Under the pieces are notes generated by a model. It did not search any database. It was not told where the DNA came from and saw only the letters and a list, made by a program, of their open reading frames with translations. Shown in pieces: positions 1-4,630 of a stretch of DNA of 8,417 nucleotides. Location of the stretch: NCBI GenBank assembly GCA_955651875.1, contig CATPAP010000117.1, positions 1 to 8,417 of the forward strand, in the 5' to 3' direction. The stretch comes from Candidatus Dormiibacterota bacterium (lineage in GTDB: Bacteria > Chloroflexota > Dormibacteria > Aeolococcales > Aeolococcaceae). Within the stretch, counting starts at the first letter, position 1; every line of letters starts with the position of its first letter. The position numbers and the translations under genes were made by a program.

Positions 1-1
1 A

Positions 2-865
2 CCCCCGCCAACGGCCCTACGCAAGCCGATCCGCACACATCGCCCCACGGCTACCCACGCGCCGGCCCCCGCACGTCCTGCAATGGCGCCACATGTCATG
101 GTGATCATGGAGGAGAACCACTCCATCGACCAGATCATCGGCAACTCGCAGGCGCCGTACATCAACAGTCTTGCCAATCGGTATGGACTGGCGACCGATT
201 GGTCGGATGTGTCCCATCCCTCGCTGCCCAACTACCTCGCGTACATCTCGGGGTCAAGCTGGGGAAACCCTGCTGACACGACGCCGCAGGATGCAACCTA
301 TTCGGGGGCCTCGGTGACCGATGAGTTGAGCGGCGCGGGATTCACATGGAAGGCGTACATGGAGGACATGCCCACGCCCTGCGACCTGACGGACCAGTTC
401 GGCCCGGGTAACTACGACGTGAACCACAACCCGTTTCTCTACTTCAAACGAATTCGCGCGAACCCGAGCCAGTGCAACCGAGATGTCCCATACACGCAGC
501 TGGGGACCGACCTTGCCAACAACACCGTCCCGGATTTTGCCTGGGTCTCTCCCAACATTCTTCACGACATGCACGACGGCACCGTCCAACAGGGGGATGT
601 GTGGGTGCAGGGCATGCTGCCGACCGTACTGGCCTCGCCGTGGTACCGGGCCGGTGGCATCATCATTCTTACCTGGGATGAGGGAGAAAGCACTGAGCAG
701 GTGGCGACCATAGTCATTTCTGCCCACACCTCTCCAGGCGCCCGCATAACAACCCATGGGACCGAATACGGAACGCTGCGGACGCTGGAGGAACTGTACG
801 GGGTGGCGTTCCTCGGCGCCTCGGCCGATGCTGCCAACGGCGACCTACTTCCCCTCTTGCACTAA
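2..865 (+). CDS. Secreted acid phosphatase/phosphoesterase family protein (SapM-like, PF04185), 5'-truncated
   Basis: The reading frame is open to the left edge of the window, so the true start and probable signal peptide lie outside. The 27 visible residues before Met83 are Pro/Ala/Thr-rich, like the linker between an export signal and a catalytic domain. From the ATG at 83 the domain carries family hallmarks: VIMEENHS (residues 7-14), SHPSLPNY (44-51), a Trp/Met-Asp segment ending in NILHDMHDG (158-166), LTWDEGE (196-202), and a C-terminal THGTEYGTLRTLEELYG. The DMHDG plus downstream QGDVW arrangement closely recalls Mycobacterium tuberculosis SapM. The family hydrolyses phosphomonoesters or phospholipid head groups outside the cell; the exact substrate cannot be told here. 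Its stop TAA overlaps the next gene's start (TAATG), which indicates translational coupling. An internal start at 83 is possible but would discard the linker and any export signal. Confidence 0.88.
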   Translation, partial: PPPTALRKPIRTHRPTATHAPAPARPAMAPHVMVIMEENHSIDQIIGNSQAPYINSLANRYGLATDWSDVSHPSLPNYLAYISGSSWGNPADTTPQDATYSGASVTDELSGAGFTWKAYMEDMPTPCDLTDQFGPGNYDVNHNPFLYFKRIRANPSQCNRDVPYTQLGTDLANNTVPDFAWVSPNILHDMHDGTVQQGDVWVQGMLPTVLASPWYRAGGIIILTWDEGESTEQVATIVISAHTSPGARITTHGTEYGTLRTLEELYGVAFLGASADAANGDLLPLLH

Positions 866-1917
866 TGAGGCGCGCCATGAGAACGCCGTTGATTGCCGGC
901 GGTCTGATGCTCGCCACAGCATCGGCTGCAGTAGCGGTGGCGCTGGCCACGCATGGTAATCGTGTGGCATCGACAAGCCTTCCCAGCCGCTCGCCGTCTC
1001 CGACCGCGACTCCAGCCGCGACGGGGACCTCTGCGACGCCTCCCGCGCCGACCGAGGCCTCTTCGGCGCCTCCCGCAAGGACGGCGACGTCTTCACCGAG
1101 GTCCGCAGCGACAAGTTCTCGTGGTCCCGCGCACACGCCGCCGCCCAGCGGCTCATTGGGACCGGCGACGTCGCTCCACTACACGGCGAACGGCAACTGG
1201 GTTGGCGACACCTACGTGCCCGGTCCGGCTGGATTCAACCTCGCCGACATCTCGGACCCGAGCCTGCTCTCCGTGCTTCCCGCGAACACGCGAGCTCTGG
1301 TGTACGTGGGTCAGTGCGACGGTACCGGTAAGGGCTCGGCCTTCCTGAACGCGGTCCAAGGATTCCAGTCCAACCCGCGACTGTACGGGTTCTATCTCAT
1401 GGATGAGCCCCATCCATCCGCCTGCCCTGCGGTGAACCTCGAGGCAGAATCCGATTGGCTCCATGCCAACATCCCGGGTGCCAAGACGTTCGTCGTTCTC
1501 GAGAATCAGTCGGAAACGGCGAGCCCCACCTACCAGAACACGTACAACCCGGCGAACACGCACATCGACCTGTACGGCCTCGACCCGTACCCGTGCCGTG
1601 CCGACCCCGGACTCAACGGCTGCAACGACACCTGGATCGCGCTGGCTGTACACGCCGCGGAGAGCGCCGGCGTGCCGCTGGCCGACGTCGTGCCCGTCTA
1701 CCAGACCTTCGGTGGCGGGAGCTGGGCCGATGACGGTGGCGGGCAGTACCTCCTCCCCACGGCCACCCAGGAGACGCAACTGCTTGCCGACTGGGCCCAC
1801 GCCGTACCGTCGCCGCCGTTCGACTACGCGTACAGCTGGGGCGCACAGAACGGCGATACCGCACTGGGACAGTCGCCCGACCTGCAGGCCGTGCTCCGTA
1901 CACACAACGGCCGCTAA
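865..1917 (+). CDS. Secreted glycoside-hydrolase-like TIM-barrel protein with Ser/Thr/Pro linker
   Basis: This 350-residue protein has a basic N-terminus and hydrophobic segment (residues 1-29) typical of a Sec signal, then a low-complexity Ser/Thr/Pro/Ala linker (about 33-105) and a folded domain (about 106-350). The domain alternates hydrophobic strands and helices as TIM barrels do. YGFYLMDEP (174-182) resembles the strand-4 acidic motif of retaining glycosidases and related hydrolases, and DLYGLDPYPC (235-244) and YAYSWGAQNG (321-330) resemble later barrel strands. Four cysteines (151, 187, 244, 253) could form disulfides outside the cell. I do not recognise a specific GH family; hydrolysis of an extracellular polysaccharide is an inference from the fold. 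The ATG at 865 overlaps the upstream stop; an in-frame ATG at 877 with TGAGG six bases upstream is an equally good start. The neighbour is also an exported hydrolase, suggesting a co-expressed secreted pair. Confidence 0.8.
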   Translation: MRRAMRTPLIAGGLMLATASAAVAVALATHGNRVASTSLPSRSPSPTATPAATGTSATPPAPTEASSAPPARTATSSPRSAATSSRGPAHTPPPSGSLGPATSLHYTANGNWVGDTYVPGPAGFNLADISDPSLLSVLPANTRALVYVGQCDGTGKGSAFLNAVQGFQSNPRLYGFYLMDEPHPSACPAVNLEAESDWLHANIPGAKTFVVLENQSETASPTYQNTYNPANTHIDLYGLDPYPCRADPGLNGCNDTWIALAVHAAESAGVPLADVVPVYQTFGGGSWADDGGGQYLLPTATQETQLLADWAHAVPSPPFDYAYSWGAQNGDTALGQSPDLQAVLRTHNGR

Positions 1918-2090
1918 AGGTCCACGATCCTTCTCGCAGCTCTGCGTGCCCTGCAATCGGGCCCAAGCCCACGCCTCCCGGAGGTGCGCGCGGTGGGACT
2001 TGTATCCCAGCGGCTTCTTCGAAGACATCTCCGCTGATGGGGTTGGCGGTTTCCCGGATGTGATGGTTGCCATCTCCGGTCTCCTGTGAT

Positions 2091-2108
2091 GTTGACAGGG
2101 TTGTCAAC
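2091..2108. promoter_or_regulatory. Operator-like perfect inverted repeat (GTTGACA-N4-TGTCAAC)
   Basis: Seven-base arms match perfectly around a GGGT spacer, the usual shape of a site for a dimeric repressor. TTGACA, a -35 consensus, occurs on both strands inside it, but no convincing -10 follows in either direction. It lies 18 bases upstream of a minus-strand ATG (2073) that has AGGAG seven bases before it, and 69 bases beyond the stop of the minus-strand gene ending at 2177. It could be an operator, a decayed one, or a structured 3' end. Confidence 0.35.
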
Positions 2109-2176
2109 TACTCACAGCATGCCTGACGCAGATCCACTAGCGCAACGATCATGCGTCGTTCCGCTGCACGTTGCCG

Positions 2177-2521
2177 TCAGCCCGCGCCGGTCTGCGACTC
2201 CTTGTCAATGCGGCGACACGTGCGGCACAGCCAACCCGGTAGTGTCGTGTCCACGAACGGCTTCCCGCAGAGCGTTGTCGTGCCGTCGCGCGAAAGATGA
2301 ACCGTTGTCGATGGATACGGTCCTCCGCGCCAGCGGTACAGGAAGCTGCGGCGGCGGCGGACGAGGTCGTAAAGCTCCGCGACCTGCTCCTCCAGCGCTT
2401 TGATGCGCCGCTCACCCGGGGCGATGCGCTGGTCGATCAGCTTGCGGATCTCTTGATCGGCGATGGAGTGAGCCGTATCCACCATCGTTTCGGCGAGCTC
2501 GTAGGCGCTGACTTCGTCCAT
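2177..2521 (-). CDS. Small coiled-coil plus zinc-binding (HxC..CxxC) protein of unknown function
   Basis: This is a 114-residue protein read from ATG at 2521, chosen because AGAAGGAGG ends ten bases upstream; a longer frame extends back to 2647 but overlaps the preceding gene. Residues about 15-57 are a charged amphipathic helix (DQEIRKLIDQRI, RRIKALEEQVAELYDLV) likely to form a coiled coil and dimerise. The C-terminal part holds His75, Cys85 (in CGKP), Cys99 and Cys102 (CRTC), spaced like a zinc-ribbon/treble-clef site of the type common in actinobacterial and actinophage small proteins. No enzyme motif is visible and I do not recognise the family. It follows the 46-residue gene by 22 bases on the same strand, with the promoter and SOS-like site upstream, so it is probably the second gene of a stress-inducible operon. 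Role in DNA or RNA binding is conjecture. Confidence 0.68.
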   Translation of the reverse strand: MDEVSAYELAETMVDTAHSIADQEIRKLIDQRIAPGERRIKALEEQVAELYDLVRRRRSFLYRWRGGPYPSTTVHLSRDGTTTLCGKPFVDTTLPGWLCRTCRRIDKESQTGAG

Positions 2522-2543
2522 GGTCGTCGGGCCTCCTTCTGCG

Positions 2544-2684
2544 TCAGCCCACCAGAACTGGGCCGTCGAGACCGACCCGCTCATCGGACATACGCATCCA
2601 CTTGCCCTGCGGATACACCGCCAGTTGTGCCCCCGTCTCTTTGTCACAGACCACCAGATTCCCGTGGCTGTCCACGTTGGTCAC
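2544..2684 (-). CDS. Small hypothetical protein (46 aa), probably the remainder of a gene with a 5' frameshift
   Basis: A GTG at 2684 with AAAGGAG five bases upstream opens a 46-residue frame that reads MTNVDSHGNLVVCDKETGAQ and continues to a Val-Gly C-terminus. Alternating hydrophobic residues (NLVVCD, AQLAVY) suggest a short beta-strand protein; function unknown. The same frame stays open upstream for 18 more codons (GIKVRKANGSEDHFKGDV), back to just beside a GTG at 2740 with an ideal GAGGAG six bases before it. That GTG is one base out of frame, so the gene probably began there and lost one G near 2736-2738. As it stands, translation either starts at 2684 or reinitiates there through the GTGA overlap with the upstream micro-ORF. 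The TGA is followed at once by the ribosome binding site of the 114-residue gene, so the two are co-transcribed. Confidence 0.6.
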   Translation of the reverse strand: MTNVDSHGNLVVCDKETGAQLAVYPQGKWMRMSDERVGLDGPVLVG

Positions 2685-2740
2685 GACATCTCCTTTGAAG
2701 TGGTCCTCACTTCCGTTTGCCTTGCGTACCTTGATTCCAC
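2681..2740 (-). other. 19-codon micro-ORF: frameshifted gene start or coupled leader peptide
   Basis: A GTG at 2740 stands six bases after a strong GAGGAG (2747-2752). Read directly it gives only MESRYARQTEVRTTSKEMS and stops at a TGA whose GTGA overlaps the next start at 2684. Adding one G after the start codon instead joins it to the downstream frame as MGIKVRKANGSEDHFKGDV followed by the 46-residue protein, making a 65-66-residue gene. The strong ribosome binding site marks this as the ancestral start; whether the lesion is real, a sequencing error, or a true leader peptide cannot be settled from the bases alone. Confidence 0.5.
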
Positions 2741-2782
2741 GGCGATCTCCTCAGGACGGGCCGGGAGGTTGCTGCCGTCCGC

Positions 2783-2796
2783 CGTACGTCTGTTCG
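2783..2796 (-). promoter_or_regulatory. LexA/SOS-box-like operator
   Basis: Read on the minus strand the site is CGAACAGACGTACG. Against the Gram-positive/actinobacterial LexA consensus CGAACRNRYGTTYG it fits everywhere except one position (A for T in the right arm). It sits about ten bases downstream of the proposed -10 and 43 bases upstream of the GTG at 2740, where a bound repressor would block transcription of the minus-strand operon. The imperfect right half means binding may be weak. No lexA gene is in the window. Confidence 0.5.
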
Positions 2797-2805
2797 ATGC
2801 CACCC

Positions 2806-2837
2806 AGACTACACACCCGGCCAGGAAGTCCGCACAA
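2806..2837 (-). promoter_or_regulatory. Probable sigma-70-type promoter of the minus-strand small-gene operon
   Basis: On the minus strand TTGTGC (2832-2837) is followed after 18 bases by TGTAGT (2808-2813), or the overlapping TAGTCT (2806-2811). Each hexamer is only a partial match, but placement directly before the SOS-like site and a strong ribosome binding site supports it. Confidence 0.4.
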
Positions 2838-3033
2838 CGGGCCTCGCGGCGCCGACACTGGTAACGGTCCCGCTGCGCCCGTTGTCGGACCCATACGCTA
2901 ACCCGGCCTATGAGCGGGTTCTTCGCCATCATGCGCGTCACCGAGAGGACCATCTGGCCGTAGGCTGCGATGCCGCTCTGCTGGCACCGGGGGTCTTTGG
3001 CGGGGATGACCGGCCGCCTCTCAGGAGAGTACG

Positions 3034-3060
3034 TAATCCCAGCCAGATCAGGCCGGATTA
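3034..3060. promoter_or_regulatory. Nested inverted repeat upstream of the SnoaL-like gene
   Basis: TAATCC (3034-3039) and GGATTA (3055-3060) are perfect complements, and GCC/GGC inside them extend the pairing around AGATCA. The element ends 27 bases before the ATG at 3088 and 15 bases before its GGAGG. It may be an operator or a leader hairpin. Confidence 0.3.
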
Positions 3061-3087
3061 GCGGTCGTCTGGTACGGAGGACAGGCC

Positions 3088-3561
3088 ATGGCCGATCCCA
3101 GGGAAGTCGTGACGCGCTGCCTTGAGGCATCCAACGCACGCGACGTCGAAGGCGTGATGCGGTGCCTTAGCGACGACATCGAGATGAACGCGCCTGGCGG
3201 TGTTCACCTCGCGGGAAAAGCGGCCTATCGCGATCAGCTCGAGAAGTCCTTAGCCACGTACCCGGACGCGAAGGTGATCATTGTCGCCATGTATGTTGAT
3301 GGCAATACGGTGATCACGGAGCTACAAGAGACTGCAACCCAGGCCGGCGAGCTTCAGCTCGCTACCGGCGAGATCGCCCCACCATCTGGCCGCAGCTAGA
3401 GCTCGCAGGGCGTAGCCATCAATAAGGTTCGAGGAGACCTGATCGTAAGCGAGACCTGGTACTACGACCGCCACGCCTTCCTACAGCAGCTGGGGCTCGT
3501 ACCTGAGAAAGGTGTCGGTTTAGTTCGACGTCGCCGTATCCCATCCTGGCTTGGACACTGA
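3088..3561 (+). pseudogene. SnoaL/NTF2-like (polyketide cyclase-type) protein gene interrupted by an in-frame TAG
   Basis: ATG 3088 has GGAGG seven bases upstream. The intact first part (103 codons) reads MADPREVVTRCLEASNARDV, then MRCLSDDIEMNAPGG, an amphipathic helix, VDGNTVITELQETATQ and GEIAPPSGR, following the small helix-plus-curved-sheet NTF2/SnoaL plan. At 3397-3399 a TAG ends it just after PPSGRS, before the last strand. Downstream in the same frame comes VAINKVRGDLIVSETWYYDR and HAFLQQLGLVPEK, the expected final strand and C-terminal helix of this family, then an unrelated-looking tail to TGA 3559-3561. Alternatively, a missing base before 3394 and an extra one near 3411 would restore PPSGR-x-LELAG-VAI, which fits the family motif better than a plain nonsense change. 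The family includes isomerases, cyclases and many non-enzymatic ligand binders; this member's substrate is unknown. A product of 103 residues may still be made but would lack part of the core sheet. Confidence 0.78.
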
Positions 3562-3659
3562 ACAGCTGGGCGATGCATGGGCGGTGGGTTTTGGGGTGCA
3601 AGGTTTACACCCGTCGCGGATTGCCACCTGTTCGGTTCTAGTGGCGGGATCGAGGGCCC

Positions 3660-3683
3660 ACTGTCGTCACTACTGTCGTCATT
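3660..3683. repeat. Tandem 12-bp direct repeat
   Basis: ACTGTCGTCACT is followed immediately by ACTGTCGTCATT, differing at one position. It lies in the 175-base non-coding gap between the broken SnoaL-like gene and the tRNA hairpin. It could be a small duplication or a pair of half-sites; nothing else in the gap looks genic. Confidence 0.5.
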
Positions 3684-3698
3684 CGGCCCTCTGGCATT

Positions 3699-3727
3699 GG
3701 AAATCCCTTGTAGGATAAGGGCTTTCC
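3699..3727 (-). terminator. Stem-loop just downstream of tRNA-Pro
   Basis: GGAAA-T-CCCTT and AAGGG-C-TTTCC form an 11-position stem with one mismatch around a 7-base loop, beginning nine bases past the tRNA 3' end on the minus strand. Its place suggests a transcription terminator or 3' processing signal. There is no U-run after it, so termination would be non-canonical; a recombination-related site next to the tRNA end is an alternative. Confidence 0.45.
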
Positions 3728-3736
3728 GAAGGCATG

Positions 3737-3811
3737 TCGGGAAGGGGAGATTCGAACTCCCGACCTCACGGTCCCGAACCGTGCACTCTAACCTGGCTGA
3801 GCTACTTCCCG
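3737..3811 (-). tRNA. tRNA-Pro (anticodon CGG)
   Basis: On the minus strand the 75-base sequence folds as a full cloverleaf. The acceptor arm CGGGAAG pairs with CTTCCCG, discriminator A (3737). The D arm is GCTC/GAGT with GG in the loop. The anticodon arm is CACGG/CCGTG with loop TTCGGGA, giving anticodon CGG at 3774-3776, which reads CCG proline codons. The T arm is GGGAG/CTCCC with loop TTCGAAT. The C1-G72 pair is the usual proline identity element. No CCA is encoded. This accounts for the misleading frames crossing the region on both strands. Confidence 0.96.
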
Positions 3812-3820
3812 AGCCGCCGG

Positions 3821-3826
3821 ATTCTA
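3821..3826 (-). promoter_or_regulatory. -10-like element of tRNA-Pro
   Basis: TAGAAT, five of six matches to the -10 consensus, lies ten bases before the tRNA 5' end on the minus strand. No good -35 is present at 15-18 bases upstream (CGGGTC/GGGTCA/GGTCAA). The implied leader would be only a few bases. The same hexamer occurs before pdxS. Confidence 0.35.
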
Positions 3827-3982
3827 TCACTCGCCTCGCTCTTGACCCGCTGACCTGAGGTGATCTGGGCCTGCACCCGCAACGTGGACGGTGAACATGC
3901 AAAGCATCCTCGATTCCTTTCCCTCGGAGCGCAGACTGCTGGTGCTGGGCTGAAGCCGCCCCGCATCGCAGGAGAAGGTCTC

Positions 3983-4504
3983 ATGGGGCACATCACGGTC
4001 AGCGAGAAGGTCGCGGCGCCCGTCGAGGCGGTGTTCGCGTACGTCGACGACCATCGCAACACGACCAGGTACATGAAGGACCTGAGCAAGTGGGCGCCGG
4101 TGGGGTCCACGACCCACGGCAAGGGAGCCAAGTTCGCCGTGGCCATGAAAGCCGGTCCGATGACCCTGTCCTCGGTGGTCGACATCACCACCTGGACGGA
4201 AAACAGGGCAATCGGCTGGACGTCGCGCGAAGGGTTCAAGCAGACGGGCAAATGGTCCTTCGCCAAGGCGGGTGAGGGGACCCAGGCAACGTTCGACATG
4301 GAGTACGAGTTCGCGGGCGGCATCGCCGGCCGGATGCTCTCGCGGGCAGCCGAGCCGATCGTGCGGCTCAACATCGCGCAGTCGGTGCGCAACCTCAAGT
4401 CCCAGGTCGAGAAGTCCGCAGCCAAATCGGCCGCCAAGCCGGCGTCGAAGGCGGCCAAGGCGGCGTCGAAGGCCACCACCAGGGCTGCCCCGCGCAAGCG
4501 CTGA
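3983..4504 (+). CDS. SRPBCC (START/Bet v1-like) family protein with histone-H1-like basic tail
   Basis: The protein has 173 residues. ATG 3983 is preferred over the far upstream ATG at 3860 because AGGAG (3970-3974) lies eight bases before it and because the upstream extension overlaps the tRNA promoter region. Residues 1-135 follow the SRPBCC ligand-cavity fold: MGHITVSEKVAAPVEAVFAY (typical first strand and helix, with the V-x-A-P-x-E-x-V-F motif), a long antiparallel sheet (SVVDITTWTENRAIGWTS, GKWSFAKAGEGTQATFDMEY) and a C-terminal helix. Residues 139-173 are a Lys/Ala/Ser/Pro-rich tail ending RAAPRKR, like histone-H1-type bacterial proteins, partly encoded by a 21-bp direct repeat (GGCGTCGAAGGC at 4441 and 4462). 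SRPBCC proteins bind hydrophobic ligands such as lipids, quinones or polyketides; ligand unknown here. The tail could contact DNA, RNA or acidic membrane. It seems to be transcribed alone or ahead of the glycosyltransferase gene. Confidence 0.85.
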   Translation: MGHITVSEKVAAPVEAVFAYVDDHRNTTRYMKDLSKWAPVGSTTHGKGAKFAVAMKAGPMTLSSVVDITTWTENRAIGWTSREGFKQTGKWSFAKAGEGTQATFDMEYEFAGGIAGRMLSRAAEPIVRLNIAQSVRNLKSQVEKSAAKSAAKPASKAAKAASKATTRAAPRKR

Positions 4505-4570
4505 CGCCCCCGGCCTGACAGCGCCGGCGTGGCTGTGACGCCCCGGCATGGAACGGGGTGACCGCGAGGC

Positions 4571-4588
4571 CGTCGCAGCCCTGCGACG
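4571..4588. repeat. Perfect 8-bp inverted repeat in the SRPBCC-glycosyltransferase gap
   Basis: CGTCGCAG and CTGCGACG flank CC, forming a stable hairpin in either transcript. A second small stem (CAGGC/GCCTG) follows at once. No T-run is present, so it may be a weak terminator for the SRPBCC gene, a 5'-leader structure for the next gene, or an operator. Confidence 0.4.
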
Positions 4589-4630
4589 CAGGCTCTAACA
4601 GGGCCTGCGGGCGTGTTCGATGGCGGCACC

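Larger units (their letters stand above)
2741..3087. other. Divergent intergenic region between the minus-strand operon and the SnoaL-like gene
   Basis: This stretch holds the ribosome binding site, LexA-like box and promoter of the minus-strand operon on its left, and an inverted repeat plus GGAGG (3076-3080) for the plus-strand gene on its right. A minus-strand frame runs through all of it (3139 to 2681), Arg-rich, with no ribosome binding site at its internal ATGs and with the proposed promoter inside it. I do not regard it as a gene. About 2840-3030 shows nothing else I can name; it may contain remnants of older sequence. Confidence 0.45.

Noticed and set aside
1153..2073. 306-codon minus-strand frame
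   Set aside because: From about 1917 downwards it is antisense to the secreted TIM-barrel gene and has the Arg/Val-rich composition of a shadow frame. Only the first about 50 codons are worth a look, noted as a finding.
1918..2089. Plus-strand peptide with CVPCN resembling an HNH/zinc motif
   Set aside because: It is the tail of a frame overlapping the TIM-barrel gene, has no start signal of its own, and a single CxxC-like pair is not enough to call an HNH nuclease remnant.
2144..2160. AACGA-N7-TCGTT inverted repeat as terminator of the minus-strand operon
   Set aside because: The stem is only five bases with a seven-base loop and no U-run follows; it could occur by chance.
2681..3139. 152-codon minus-strand frame ending at the GTGA overlap
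   Set aside because: It is Arg-rich without recognisable motifs, has no ribosome binding site at its ATGs, overlaps the SnoaL-like gene start on the other strand, and contains the proposed promoter and SOS-like box. Only its last 20 codons have a convincing start signal.
3462..3902. 146-codon minus-strand frame crossing the tRNA
   Set aside because: It reads through tRNA-Pro and yields the familiar VRDREVGSSNLPFPT translation of a tRNA gene, so it is an artefact.
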